Positions 46,438-55,770 are shown, numbered from the stretch's first letter. The stretch is 64,000 bases of DNA from Dyella lutea (GCF_024158035.1 NZ_JAMZEK010000002.1:62001-126000); one strand, 5' to 3'. A program made the numbers and translations. Notes: a model not told the origin generated them from the sequence alone.

Positions 46438-48417
46438 CTACTTCACCGTGATCGTGTCATTGCCGCGATCTTCATCCGGCAACTCGTGCTTCGGGTCGAG
46501 CTCGACCGAGGTCACCGGTTGGGCGCCATCGACATGCACCGCGTAGCTGGTGTGCTGCATCCAGGTTTCCACCGGCACGCGCACGTCGCGCTTGCTGCCG
46601 TCGGCGTAGGTCAGCTCCATGGTATTGGGCAGCACCAGCTTGTCGTGGTTGGACACGGTGATGTCCGCGCCGTTCTTCCAGCCGCCTGCGGCCGGCGCGA
46701 CCTTGTCCACGCTCATGTCGAATTGCCAGTTGTGCTCGAACCAGCCGCGCCAGAACCAGTTGAGGTCTTCGCCGGTCTCGCTGTCCATGAAGCGGAAGAA
46801 GTCCGACGGGCTGGGGTGCTTGTACGCCCAGGTGGCGATGTAGCGGCGGAAGGCCGGGTCGAAGCGCTCCGGGCCGATGATCTGCTCACGCAGCAGCACC
46901 AGACCGAAGGCGGTCTTGAAGTAGGTGATCGGGTGGCGGTACTTCTCCTTCACCGCGTCCGCGTAGGTCATCGGCGGCGGGGCGTCCGGGTCCTTCAGCA
47001 GCGCGGCGATCTGCTCGGCCGGCGTGCCCTTGCCGGGTGCGTACTCGCTGTCGCGCTTGGGCGCGTACTTGCCGCCGTCGAAGGCCTCGGCTTCGTACAC
47101 GTCGACGAAGGTGTTGAAGCCTTCGTCCATCCAGGCGTCGCGGCGTTCGTTGCTGCCCACGATCATCGGGAACCAGGTGTGCCCGATCTCGTGCGCGATC
47201 AGCATGCGCAGGATCGGGCCGGCGGCCTTCTTGTGGTCGAAGGTGATGCCCGGGTACTCCATGCCGCCCGCGGTGCCCGCTTCGTTGATGGCCACCGGGT
47301 ACGGATACGGGAAATAGGTCTTGGAGAAGAACTCCACCGATTTCTTCAGGTCCTGCGTGGCCACGCCCCAGGCCTTGTCGCCGGCGCTCTCCACCGGGTA
47401 GGCCGACATCGCCAGCGCGGTCTTGCCGCCGGGCAGGTTGATGCGCGCGGCATCCCAGATGTACGCCCTGGAGGCGCCGAACACCGCGTCTCGGGCGTTC
47501 CTGATCGCGAAGTGCCAGGTCAGCGTGCCGCCCTGCTTGGGGCGCGAGGCCGGGTCGGTGACCTCTGCCGCGGTGCGGATCATCACCGTGGCGTCGCTGT
47601 GGCGGGCCTGGTCCAGGCGCTTGATCTCGGTCTTCGTCAGCACGTCCTGCGGGTTGAGCAGTTCACCCGATCCGACCACGATCATGTCCGACGGCACGGT
47701 GATGCGGTAATCGAAGTTGCCGTACTCGAGGTAGAACTCGCTGTTGAGGAAGGGCTGGGTATCCCAGCCGCGCAGGTCGTCGTAGACGCACACCCGCGGG
47801 TACCACTGCGCCATCTCGAAGATGTCGCCCTGCTTGTTGGCGTTCCAGTCGGTGCGGCCGCCGAATTCGCCGGGCACGGTGTAGTCCCAGGCGATGTGCA
47901 GCTTCAGCTTGCCGTCGCGGGCCTTCAGCGGCGCGGGCAGGATCACCTGCATGCGGGTGTCGCTGACGATCCACTGCGCCTTCTGGCGATGGCCGGAGGC
48001 GTCTTCCACCTCGACCGAGCGGATGTGCTCGCCGTCGGTGAACTCGGTCGGGAACTTGCCGTCGCCGAAGGCGCCGCGGGCGTCCTTCGTGTAGCGGTTC
48101 TGCTCCACCTGCAGCCAGATCACGTCGAGCGCGTCGGGGCTGTGGTTGGTGTAGGTGATCGTCTCGCTGCCGGTGAGCTTGCGCGCGACCGGATCGAGCG
48201 AGGCCTGGATGGTGTAGTCGGCACGGTTCTGCCAGAACAGCGGGCCGGGCTTGCCGCTGGCATCGCGCATCGCGTTGGACGCATGCGGATAGACGAACGG
48301 GGCGAAGGTTTCCAGCGGATTGAACGCGCCGGACGTGGTATCGGCGGCGTGCAGCGGTAGCGCCGCGCCGAACAGCATCGCCAGGGCGGTGGCGTGCCGC
48401 ATCGATGGGATACGCAT
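46438..48417 (-). CDS. Exported M1-family zinc metallopeptidase (aminopeptidase)
   Basis: A 659-residue gluzincin. A signal peptide (MRIPSMRHATALAMLFGAALPLHA, shown here as MRHATALAMLFGAALPLHA) is followed by an M1 N-terminal beta-domain. The zinc site HEIGH is at residues 409-413 with the third ligand Glu432 in DAWMDEGFNT, and the aminopeptidase-type GGMEYPGITF (GxMEN-like, with Tyr in place of Asn-type variation) lies near residue 383. The C-terminal HEAT-like domain is short. It is the kind of enzyme that finishes peptides in the periplasm or on the surface. The start at 48417 is chosen to give the signal peptide. It follows the GH92 gene by 89 bases. Confidence 0.92.
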   Translation of the reverse strand: MRIPSMRHATALAMLFGAALPLHAADTTSGAFNPLETFAPFVYPHASNAMRDASGKPGPLFWQNRADYTIQASLDPVARKLTGSETITYTNHSPDALDVIWLQVEQNRYTKDARGAFGDGKFPTEFTDGEHIRSVEVEDASGHRQKAQWIVSDTRMQVILPAPLKARDGKLKLHIAWDYTVPGEFGGRTDWNANKQGDIFEMAQWYPRVCVYDDLRGWDTQPFLNSEFYLEYGNFDYRITVPSDMIVVGSGELLNPQDVLTKTEIKRLDQARHSDATVMIRTAAEVTDPASRPKQGGTLTWHFAIRNARDAVFGASRAYIWDAARINLPGGKTALAMSAYPVESAGDKAWGVATQDLKKSVEFFSKTYFPYPYPVAINEAGTAGGMEYPGITFDHKKAAGPILRMLIAHEIGHTWFPMIVGSNERRDAWMDEGFNTFVDVYEAEAFDGGKYAPKRDSEYAPGKGTPAEQIAALLKDPDAPPPMTYADAVKEKYRHPITYFKTAFGLVLLREQIIGPERFDPAFRRYIATWAYKHPSPSDFFRFMDSETGEDLNWFWRGWFEHNWQFDMSVDKVAPAAGGWKNGADITVSNHDKLVLPNTMELTYADGSKRDVRVPVETWMQHTSYAVHVDGAQPVTSVELDPKHELPDEDRGNDTITVK

Positions 48418-48451
48418 GGGATGGGGTTCCCCTGGGTTGGCAAGAAGTTGC

Positions 48452-48484
48452 GGAGGAACGGCGCGTTGCCGCAGCCGTTCCTCC
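48452..48484 (-). terminator. Hairpin after the second GH92 gene
   Basis: GGAGGAACGGC (48452-48462) and GCCGTTCCTCC (48474-48484) form an 11-bp stem 23 bases after the GH92 stop on the minus strand. There is no strong T-run, so it may be a terminator, a processing or stability signal, or an attenuator for the aminopeptidase gene. Confidence 0.45.
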
Positions 48485-48506
48485 ACCTTACGCGATCATG
48501 GTCATG

Positions 48507-50900
48507 TCAGCCATGCGGCGGCGGGAACGACGGTGGCTCGCCCGCATCACCCGCGCCCCAGCGCGTATCGGCCTTGCTGCCGAGCACGTAATGCAGCGTG
48601 CCGCCATGCTCGACCAGCGAAGTGGTCAGCCAAGGCTTGTCGTGCGGCTGTCCATCGAGGGTGAGCGACTGCACGAACGGCGTGGATGCCGAGGCGCCGG
48701 GCGCGTCGATGATGACGTCGCCGCCGCTGCCGTGGATTACCGCATGCGGGAACAGCGGGCTGCCCAGCACCAGTTCGGCGCGGCCGGGAATTTCCGGATA
48801 CATGCCGAGCGCGGCCCACACGTACCAGGACGACATCTCGCCCAGGTCGTCGTTGCCGGGGATGCCGTCGGGCGCGTTCTTCCAGATCGTGTCGGTGACG
48901 ATGCGCACCGCTTCCTGGGTCCTCCACGGCTGGCCGGTGTAGTCGTACAGCCAGGGCGTGGCGACCGAGGGCTCGTTGTCGAGCTCGGCGTGCAGCGGAC
49001 CGGCATGGGTCAGTGCCCACTGGCCGTCCGGGGTATGGAAGAACGCGTCCAGCCGCCGGGTCGCGGTGGCCTTGCCGCCGAGCCTGTCGAACAGACCGTG
49101 CACGTCGTACGGCACCATCCACAGGTAGACCGAGGCGCTGCCTTCGACGAAGCCGTCGTCGGTGTCCGGGGTGAACTTGGGCCAGCTGCCGTCGGCGTTG
49201 CGGTTCTGGATGTAGCCGACTGCCGGCGTCGCGTCCGGGTTGAAAAGATTGCGCCAGTAGCCGGCACGGGTGAGGAACTGCGCCTGGCCCCTGGCATCGC
49301 CGGCGAGGCGGGCCAGCTCGGACAGCGCGAAGTCGGCGGTGGTCTCCTCCAGCGTCTCGCCGGCGCCGCCCCAGGCGTGCGACTGACGGGCGATGTAGTG
49401 CAGCGTCAGCCACTGGTCGAGCGAGGGGCGCTCGCCCACGCACTCGACGTTGCAGCCGGCGTCTGAGAGATCGTGGGCGGTGACCACGGTGGCGGCCTTC
49501 TTCAGCGACGCATAGGCGCCGGCGAGGTCGAAATCGTGGCCGCCGAAGGCATGGATATCGGCCAGCGCCGGCACGGCGGGGTCGCCGCTCATCACGTGGG
49601 TACCGCCGGAGTTGTGGGTCCAGCGGTCCCACTCGCCGTGGTTCTGCGTCGCCTGGTTGTACAGCGACTGCGCAATGTCGCTGCCGCGCTTCGGATCCAG
49701 CCAGGTGACCAGCTGCAGGTGCGAGCGGTAGATGTCCCAGCCGGAGAAGTTGGCGTACTGCATCTCCTGCGTGCCGGTCACCGTGTGCGTCTTCTGGTCG
49801 AAGCCGCGGTACTGGCCGTTGACGTCGCTGTAGACGTTGGGATGCATCATCACGTGGTACAGCGCGGTGTAGAAGGTGGTGCGCTGGTCCGGCGTGCCGC
49901 CGTCGATGGCGATCCGACCGAGTTCCTTGTTCCATGCCCGGGTGGCCTCTTCGCGGACGGTGGCAAAGGTGGTGCCCCTGGGGATCTCCGCGTGCAGGTT
50001 GGCGCGGGCGTTGGCCAGGCTGACGTAGGAAATGCCCACGCGCACGCCGACCCTGGCACCCTTGTTGCCGAAGTCGATCCACGCGCCCGAGCCCTTGCCG
50101 TCGGGGAAGAAGCCCTTCTTGCCGTAGGTGGTGCCGCCACTGGCGGCTTTCGCACCCTTGTGCACGGTGCCGTCCACCCAGGCGCCACGGGCGATGAACG
50201 GCTGGTCGAATTCGGCGACGAAGTACAGCGTGTAGTAGCTCTTGCGGTCGGCCTTGGCGAGGTAGCCGCAGAAGTTGCCACTGGTGACCGAGCCGGTGAC
50301 GGTGCGGGCGGCCGGGTCGACCATGACATGGGCGTTGCTCGAGCCGACTTCGGAGTCGGAGGTGCGGATCAGCAAGTTGGCGGGCTTGCCGGCCGGGAAG
50401 TCGATGTCGGCCATGCCGCTGCGCATCGCGGCGGTGAGCGCTACCGTGCTGCCGTTGGCCAGTTTCACCCGGTAGTAGCCGGCCTGGGCGGTCTCGTCGG
50501 CATGGCTGAAATCGCTGGCATAGAGGCTGTCGGTGGCGTCGGCGGACGGCGAGCGGGTCACTGCCGTGGTGATTGGCATGAACGGGATGTCGCCGCTGGC
50601 GCCGGCGCAGCCGGTGCCGGAAAGATGGGTCAGCGCGAAGCCGCGGATGCGGGGGTGGTCGTAGGCATAGCCACCCGGCGCGGTGGTGCGGTTGTGCTTG
50701 CCGCGCGTGGTTTCCGGGCTCCACTGCAGCATGCCGAACGGCCGCATGGCGCCGGGAAAGGTGTTGCCGCCGTGGCTGCTGCCGATCAGCGGATTGACCG
50801 CCTCGGCGGGCGAAGGCAAGGCCGCGCCGGCCAGCGCGGACGAGGCCGCCAGCAGCAGGGGGACGAGGACGGACAGGCAGGGGGCAGGGGCGCGCGACAT
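48507..50900 (-). CDS. Exported GH92 alpha-mannosidase (copy 2, divergent motif)
   Basis: A second GH92 enzyme of 797 residues. A Sec signal peptide ends near ASSALAGA; the ATG at 50900 is the start that keeps it. Family motifs present are VNPLIGSSHGGNTFPGAMRP, FALTHLSGTGC, WDIYRSHLQLVTW and a GNDDLGEMSSWYVWAALG signature, in which Gln-Met-Ser-Ala of the usual motif is Glu-Met-Ser-Ser. The LDNEPSVATPWLYDY segment differs from the HGNEPSHH of the other two copies, so a different linkage or aglycon preference is likely. It is the fifth gene of the cluster B minus-strand set, 137 bases after the isomerase. Confidence 0.9.
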   Translation of the reverse strand: MSRAPAPCLSVLVPLLLAASSALAGAALPSPAEAVNPLIGSSHGGNTFPGAMRPFGMLQWSPETTRGKHNRTTAPGGYAYDHPRIRGFALTHLSGTGCAGASGDIPFMPITTAVTRSPSADATDSLYASDFSHADETAQAGYYRVKLANGSTVALTAAMRSGMADIDFPAGKPANLLIRTSDSEVGSSNAHVMVDPAARTVTGSVTSGNFCGYLAKADRKSYYTLYFVAEFDQPFIARGAWVDGTVHKGAKAASGGTTYGKKGFFPDGKGSGAWIDFGNKGARVGVRVGISYVSLANARANLHAEIPRGTTFATVREEATRAWNKELGRIAIDGGTPDQRTTFYTALYHVMMHPNVYSDVNGQYRGFDQKTHTVTGTQEMQYANFSGWDIYRSHLQLVTWLDPKRGSDIAQSLYNQATQNHGEWDRWTHNSGGTHVMSGDPAVPALADIHAFGGHDFDLAGAYASLKKAATVVTAHDLSDAGCNVECVGERPSLDQWLTLHYIARQSHAWGGAGETLEETTADFALSELARLAGDARGQAQFLTRAGYWRNLFNPDATPAVGYIQNRNADGSWPKFTPDTDDGFVEGSASVYLWMVPYDVHGLFDRLGGKATATRRLDAFFHTPDGQWALTHAGPLHAELDNEPSVATPWLYDYTGQPWRTQEAVRIVTDTIWKNAPDGIPGNDDLGEMSSWYVWAALGMYPEIPGRAELVLGSPLFPHAVIHGSGGDVIIDAPGASASTPFVQSLTLDGQPHDKPWLTTSLVEHGGTLHYVLGSKADTRWGAGDAGEPPSFPPPHG

Positions 50901-51037
50901 GCAGACTCCGGTCGTGAGAGGCCGGCGTGGACCGCTCCTGCGATGCCACGCGGGACAGGCTGCGGATGCGGACCGGTTCCTGCCCGGCCCGCGCGGGGGC
51001 GGCGACCGACGGAAGCCGGCTGCCGGGGGTCGAGGGA

Positions 51038-52249
51038 TCAGCCGGTCAGCAGCGCCAGCACTTCGTGGCACGCGCCCATGGTGTGGTAGTCGGTCTTGCC
51101 CGCAGGACTCTTTTTGTCGTCGATCTTGCGGTTGTCCTGGGTAAGGATGCGATACCAGGCGCCGTAACGGTGATCGATCATGTGCTGCCAGCTGTAGCGC
51201 CAGATCTTCTCGTAGACCTCGCGGTAGGCGGAGTCACCGGTGCGATCCTCCAGCAGCGCCGCGGCGGCCAGCGATTCGGCCTGCACCCAGAAATACTTTT
51301 CGCCGTCGCAGACGCTGCCGTCCGGCGCGAAGCCGTAGCAGATGCCGCCGTTCACTTCGTCCCAGGCAGCGGCCAGCGCGCGGTCGAACAGCTCCTTCGC
51401 TTTCGGCACCAGCCAGTCCTGCCCGGTGCCGCGCTCGCGCAGCAGCGGATCCATGATCAGCAGCAGCTTGGCCCACTCGGTCTGATGGCCGGGCTGGAAA
51501 CCCCACGGTTTGAACAGGTTCTTCGGGTCGTCCTTGTTGAACGCCCAGTCGATGTTCCACGCCGTGTCGTAGTGCTCCCACACCAGGCCGCTGGCCTTGG
51601 CCGCCTGGCGGCGGGTCATGTGGTCGGCCAGGGTCAGCGCGCGGTCGAGGTAGCGCGGTTCGCGGGTGGCCTGGTAGGCGGCGATCATCGCCTCGCACAG
51701 GTGCATGTTGGCGTTCTGGCCGCGGTATGGCGAGAAATGCCAGTCGGCGTCCGCTTCGTCGCGATAGAGCCCGGCCTCGGCTTCCCAGTAGCGGGCTTCG
51801 AGCAGGTCCCAGGTCTCGTCCATCCAGGCCCTGGCTTCATCGATGCCGGCCTTCACCGCCGTGGCGTAGGCCAGCAGCACAAAGGCCACGCCGTAGGCCT
51901 GGTTGGAGCTGTCCTCCGGCCGGCCGTCGCGGATGGTCCAGTGATAGCCGCCGTTGGCGCTGTTGCGGTGTACCTCGCGCAGGTAGCGCAGGCCATGCCG
52001 GGTGGCGTCGAGATAGTCCGGATCGCCGAAGGCCAGCCACGCCATCGCGTAGTTGAAGACGAAGCGCGTGCTGCTCACCAGATGGCGGTGGCTGTGGTCG
52101 TAGATCGTGCCGTCGTCCCTGAAGTACTGGAAGAAGCCGCCGGCGGGGTCGATCGCGTGCGGGTGGTAGAACGCCATCGTCTGCGCGATGTGCTCACGCA
52201 GGAAGGACGGCGAGCGGAAATCGGGGAAGGGGGGCGTGGTGTCACTCAT
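51038..52249 (-). CDS. AGE-superfamily isomerase, probably D-mannose isomerase
   Basis: AGE-superfamily proteins are (alpha/alpha)6-barrel sugar isomerases and epimerases: N-acylglucosamine 2-epimerase, cellobiose 2-epimerase, mannose isomerase, YihS. The 403-residue protein carries HSHRHLVSSTRFVFNYAMAW, RGQNANMHLCEAMIAAY, GHQTEWAKLLLIMD (the catalytic His region) and a C-terminal YHTMGACHEVLALL with the second catalytic His. The NANMHLCEA pattern fits mannose isomerase/YihS better than cellobiose 2-epimerase. Fructokinase directly next to it, with a four-base overlap, indicates D-mannose to D-fructose. No signal peptide, so cytoplasmic. Confidence 0.8.
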   Translation of the reverse strand: MSDTTPPFPDFRSPSFLREHIAQTMAFYHPHAIDPAGGFFQYFRDDGTIYDHSHRHLVSSTRFVFNYAMAWLAFGDPDYLDATRHGLRYLREVHRNSANGGYHWTIRDGRPEDSSNQAYGVAFVLLAYATAVKAGIDEARAWMDETWDLLEARYWEAEAGLYRDEADADWHFSPYRGQNANMHLCEAMIAAYQATREPRYLDRALTLADHMTRRQAAKASGLVWEHYDTAWNIDWAFNKDDPKNLFKPWGFQPGHQTEWAKLLLIMDPLLRERGTGQDWLVPKAKELFDRALAAAWDEVNGGICYGFAPDGSVCDGEKYFWVQAESLAAAALLEDRTGDSAYREVYEKIWRYSWQHMIDHRYGAWYRILTQDNRKIDDKKSPAGKTDYHTMGACHEVLALLTG

Positions 52250-53223
52250 GCGTGGGTATCCATGAAGGCACGGGTTTCGGCATCGGTCGGCATGGCGGTA
52301 AACGAACCCTGGCGCGATGCGCACAGTGCGCCACAGGCCGCCGCGTAGCGCAGCACCTCGTGCAGGTAGGGCAGCTTGCCGACCAGGTGGTCGAGCAGGT
52401 CGCCGTCGCCATCCAGCTGGGCCAGCCGGCACAGCAGGCCGCCGACGAAGGCGTCTCCGGCCCCCGTGCTGTCGACGGTATCGACCGCGTATGTGGGCAG
52501 CTCGCCGTCCGCGTCGGGGTGGAACCAGCGCATCGTGCGAGGCCCGTCGGTAACGACGAGCAGGCGGGTGCGTCCGCGCCAGAGGCGATCGAGCGTGGGC
52601 TGTTCGCCATCCACCGCCAGCCAGCTCAGCTCCTCCGCGCTGAGCTTCACGACGTCCGCCGCGTGCAGTACCGGCCATACATGGTCCAGCGGGTCGCGTT
52701 CTCGCGGCCACAGCGACGGGCGCAGGTTCACGTCGAAGCTCACCAGCGCGCCGGCACGGTGCGCGCGCTGCATGCCCTCGAGCGTCACCGCTGCGATCTC
52801 CGGCTCGGTGAGGCTGTTCGAGCAGACGTGGAAGATACGCAGACCCTCGAACGCGTTTTCGCGGAAATGCGACAGCTGGAACAGCAGGTCGGCCGAAGGT
52901 GGGCGGTAAAAGCTGAAGCTCCGCTCCCCGTCGGCGTCCAGGCTCACGAACGCCAGCGCCGTGTTCGCCTCGTCAGTACGCGCCACGTCGTCTGTGCAAA
53001 CGCCGGCGTCCCGCAGGTGGGCCAACAGGAAGTCGCCGAAGCGGTCCTCACCGAGCATGCCGGCGAAGCGTGCTTCACCCCCCAGCCTGGCCACGGCCAC
53101 GGCCACGTTCGCCGGCGCTCCGCCGGCGAACGGCACGAAATGGCGGGCGAAGCCGCGGTCGTCACGGCCCTCGCCGTGGAAATCGATCAGCGCTTCGCCG
53201 AAGCACAGGACGGGGCGACTCAT
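52246..53223 (-). CDS. PfkB-family fructokinase
   Basis: A ribokinase-family sugar kinase, 325 residues. The N-terminal FGEALIDF, the sugar-binding GGAPANVAVAVARLGGEARF (residues about 33-52), the fructokinase-type RFAGMLGEDRFG, and the C-terminal catalytic motif DTVDSTGAGDAFVGGLLCRL (Asp base, about residue 265; anion hole GAGD) are intact. Phosphorylation at C6 of fructose is inferred from the neighbouring mannose isomerase and from similarity to ScrK/Frk types; 2-keto sugars such as KDG are a less likely substrate. The stop overlaps the isomerase start and the gene starts 10 bases after the MFS gene. Confidence 0.85.
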   Translation of the reverse strand: MSRPVLCFGEALIDFHGEGRDDRGFARHFVPFAGGAPANVAVAVARLGGEARFAGMLGEDRFGDFLLAHLRDAGVCTDDVARTDEANTALAFVSLDADGERSFSFYRPPSADLLFQLSHFRENAFEGLRIFHVCSNSLTEPEIAAVTLEGMQRAHRAGALVSFDVNLRPSLWPRERDPLDHVWPVLHAADVVKLSAEELSWLAVDGEQPTLDRLWRGRTRLLVVTDGPRTMRWFHPDADGELPTYAVDTVDSTGAGDAFVGGLLCRLAQLDGDGDLLDHLVGKLPYLHEVLRYAAACGALCASRQGSFTAMPTDAETRAFMDTHA

Positions 53224-53233
53224 GGCATCCGCC

Positions 53234-54562
53234 TCATGCGTGCGGGGCTATGGGTGCGTTGTCCCGCACGCGCGAACCGGACGCGCCGTAGAACACGATG
53301 TACGCGTAGCAGAGCAGCGGCAGGATGAAGGCATGTTGCAGGCCGAAGCGGTCGGCGATTACGCCCAGTAGCGGTGGAACTATCGCACCACCCACGATCG
53401 CCATGATCAGCAGGCTCGAGGCCTTGCTGGTCATCGGCCCGAGCCGCTCGATACCCAGCGCGAAGATGGTCGGGAACATGATCGAATTGAACAGGCCGAT
53501 GGCAATCACGCTGTACATCGCGAGGTCTCCATGGGTAGACATCGTGGTCAGCACGAGAGCCATGTTGATCGCAGCGAAGGCTGCCAGCAGCTTGCGGGGA
53601 GACATCGCGGCGGTGAGCGCGGAACCGATGAACCGACCGACCATGGCGCCGCCCCAGTAGAACGAGGTGTAGTACGCCGCCTTCTGCTCGCTCATGTTGC
53701 CTATGTCAGGCAGCGAGAGATAGTTGACCATGGCGCTGCCGATGGCGACCTCAGCGCCAACGTAGAAAAAGATCGCCAGTACGCCGTAGAACACATGGCG
53801 GTGCCGCAGCACGTCGGCATAACTATGGTGGACGACTTCTACCTGTTCCGTTGCTTCGCGCAGCGCAGGGATATGGAACATGCGGACAAAGAGCGCGAGC
53901 AATACGAGAATGACCGCCAGGCCAAGATAAGGGCCTTGCACTGCATGCGCCTGCTGGGCCTGGTAGGCGAGGTGATCAGTCGGACTCAGAGCGGCGATTT
54001 GTTCGGGCGTCTTTACAATCGCGGAGAGAATCAGCTTACCGCCGTACCAGAGCGCGATTGCGGTGCCCAGAGAATTGAGTGCCTGTGCGAGGGTAAGCCG
54101 GCTCGAGCTTGTTTTTTCCGGGCCGAGTAGCGACACGTAGGGATTGGCAGCTACCTGTAGGACCGTGATGCCGGTGGCGAGGATGAAGAGTGCGCAGAGG
54201 AAGGCTGGATACGAATGAAGTGCCGCCGCTGGCCAGAAGCCGAACGCACCGATGCCCGCGATGGCGAGGCCTGCCACAACACCATTTTTGTAGCCGAGCA
54301 TCGCGACCAGCTTGCCGCCGGGCAGCGCCATGAGGAAGTAGGCCCCGAAGAAAGTCGACTGGACGAACATCACCTGCATGTAGCTGAGCTGGAAGCTCGA
54401 CTTCAGGTGAGGGATAAGCACATCGTTCATGGCGGTCAGCAGACCCCACATGAAGAAGATGACGGTGAGCACCACCATCGCCATCGGGTAATCGGTGTAG
54501 CGGCCGCTGCCGGGCGGCGACGAGGGCGTACGCGGAGAGGGCATGGGTGAGGCGAGTGCCAT
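53234..54562 (-). CDS. MFS sugar:H+ symporter, FucP/GluP type
   Basis: A 12-segment major facilitator of the fucose/glucose symporter subgroup, 442 residues. Patterns are FFMWGLLTAMNDVLIPHLK, VQSTFFGAYFLMALPGGKL (motif area), LQVAANPYVSLLGPEKTSS and SEQKAAYYTSFYWGGAMVGR, which are strongly FucP-like. It would bring mannose (or a fructose or disaccharide product) across the inner membrane. The ATG at 54562 or a second at 54544 can start it. It is between lacI and the fructokinase, with gaps of 30 and 10 bases. Confidence 0.9.
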   Translation of the reverse strand: MALASPMPSPRTPSSPPGSGRYTDYPMAMVVLTVIFFMWGLLTAMNDVLIPHLKSSFQLSYMQVMFVQSTFFGAYFLMALPGGKLVAMLGYKNGVVAGLAIAGIGAFGFWPAAALHSYPAFLCALFILATGITVLQVAANPYVSLLGPEKTSSSRLTLAQALNSLGTAIALWYGGKLILSAIVKTPEQIAALSPTDHLAYQAQQAHAVQGPYLGLAVILVLLALFVRMFHIPALREATEQVEVVHHSYADVLRHRHVFYGVLAIFFYVGAEVAIGSAMVNYLSLPDIGNMSEQKAAYYTSFYWGGAMVGRFIGSALTAAMSPRKLLAAFAAINMALVLTTMSTHGDLAMYSVIAIGLFNSIMFPTIFALGIERLGPMTSKASSLLIMAIVGGAIVPPLLGVIADRFGLQHAFILPLLCYAYIVFYGASGSRVRDNAPIAPHA

Positions 54563-54592
54563 GGCGGATTCCGTTGGAGGAGAGGGAGCGGC

Positions 54593-55648
54593 TCAGGCCG
54601 CCAGTGGGGGGCAGCTGCTGTCGCGGACGATCAGCTCGACCGGGACGATCGTGCGCTCGCCGCGCTCCTGCGGGTGCCCCAGGCGAGCCAGCAGCAGGCG
54701 GGCGGCCTGGCGACCGCGCTCGCGCGGGGCGGTGGAGATGGTGGTGAGCGAGGGCGAGACCATGGCGGCTTCGCCGATGTTGTCGAAGCCGGTCAGCGCG
54801 AAATTGCGGCCGGGCTGCAGGCCCCGCTGGCCAAGGCCGAGCATCAGGCCGAGGGCGACCGCGTCGTTGTAGCAGACCGCGGCGGTGGGCGCCGGGTCGC
54901 TGGCGAACAGGGCATCGCAGGCGCGTGCGGCGTCGAGCCGGGTCGGTGCACTCTCGACCAGGTAATCCCCGGGCACCTTGAGTCTGGCGCGCTTCATCGC
55001 CTTCATGAAGCCGGCGCGGCGCTGCTGGCAGGAGCTCGATTGCGCGTGGCCGCCGAAGAAGGCGATGCGGCGGTGTCCCTGCTCGATCAGGTGCATGGTG
55101 GCCAGCTCCGCGCCGCGCGCGTTGTCCAGCATCAGTCGGTCCCAGTGGGCGGATGCCGGCAGGTCCCCGCCCAGTTCGCGGTTGAACAGCAGCACCGGCA
55201 TCTGCGGGCCCAGCGACTCCATCACGCGGGACGCGTCGCTGCCCTCTGCCGGCGACAGGATGATGCCGCCGGGACCGTGCTCGATCAGCGAGCCGAGCAC
55301 GGCCTGCTGTCGCTCCGGCGACTCGCCGGTGCTGCCGAGCAGGGTGACGAAACCGGCTGCTCCCACCTCTTCGTCGACGCCGGCGGCGAATTCGGCGAAG
55401 AACGGATTGGCCAGGTCGTTGAGCACCAGCGCGATGCTCGACGAGGTGCGCTTGCGCAGATTGGCTGCCGCCCGGTTGTAGATATAGCCTTGCCGCTGCA
55501 GTTCGGCCTGCACCCGTTCGCGGGTGTGGCGGTTCACCAGTGGACTGTTGCGCAGCACCAGCGAGACGGTGGCCCGCGAGACGTCGCAGGCAGCGGCAAT
55601 GTCGATGAGCGTGACCTTGCGGCGAATCGGGGCGTGGGTGCTGGGCAT
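54593..55648 (-). CDS. LacI-family transcriptional regulator of the mannose genes
   Basis: A repressor of the LacI/GalR family, 351 residues. The HTH is VTLIDIAAACDVSRATVSLVL (shown VTLIDIAAACDVSRATVSL) with the hinge helix NRAAANLRKRTSSS, followed by a periplasmic-binding-type effector domain (SIALVLNDLANPFFAEFAAG...). The effector is not known; a mannose or mannoside product is likely from context. The ATG at 55648 is chosen over a TTG upstream. It is divergent from the third GH92 gene, with a LacI-type palindrome in the 133-base gap, so it probably regulates both directions. Confidence 0.9.
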   Translation of the reverse strand: MPSTHAPIRRKVTLIDIAAACDVSRATVSLVLRNSPLVNRHTRERVQAELQRQGYIYNRAAANLRKRTSSSIALVLNDLANPFFAEFAAGVDEEVGAAGFVTLLGSTGESPERQQAVLGSLIEHGPGGIILSPAEGSDASRVMESLGPQMPVLLFNRELGGDLPASAHWDRLMLDNARGAELATMHLIEQGHRRIAFFGGHAQSSSCQQRRAGFMKAMKRARLKVPGDYLVESAPTRLDAARACDALFASDPAPTAAVCYNDAVALGLMLGLGQRGLQPGRNFALTGFDNIGEAAMVSPSLTTISTAPRERGRQAARLLLARLGHPQERGERTIVPVELIVRDSSCPPLAA

Positions 55649-55754
55649 GGGGTGCAATCGGCTGCAAATCGGTTCGAATGTACCTGCAACGGCGCGGGTG
55701 CGCCCTCCGGCGCTGCAGCATGCGGCGACCGGCCGGGGGATGATAGCGTTATTT

Positions 55755-55770
55755 TTTAGAACGATCTAAA
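55755..55770. promoter_or_regulatory. LacI-type operator between lacI and the third GH92 gene
   Basis: TTTAGAACGATCTAAA is palindromic around a central CG with 7 of 8 symmetric pairs, the usual LacI-family design. It ends 11 bases before the GH92 ATG, where a bound repressor would block initiation. Confidence 0.7.

Noticed and set aside
46258-48360. A 700-codon plus-strand frame opposite the M1 aminopeptidase
   Set aside because: Shadow of the aminopeptidase; the start lies in the repeat region and the product has no motif.
51038-52249. Cellobiose 2-epimerase
   Set aside because: The AGE motif NANMHLCEA and the fructokinase partner fit mannose isomerase better; not excluded by sequence alone.
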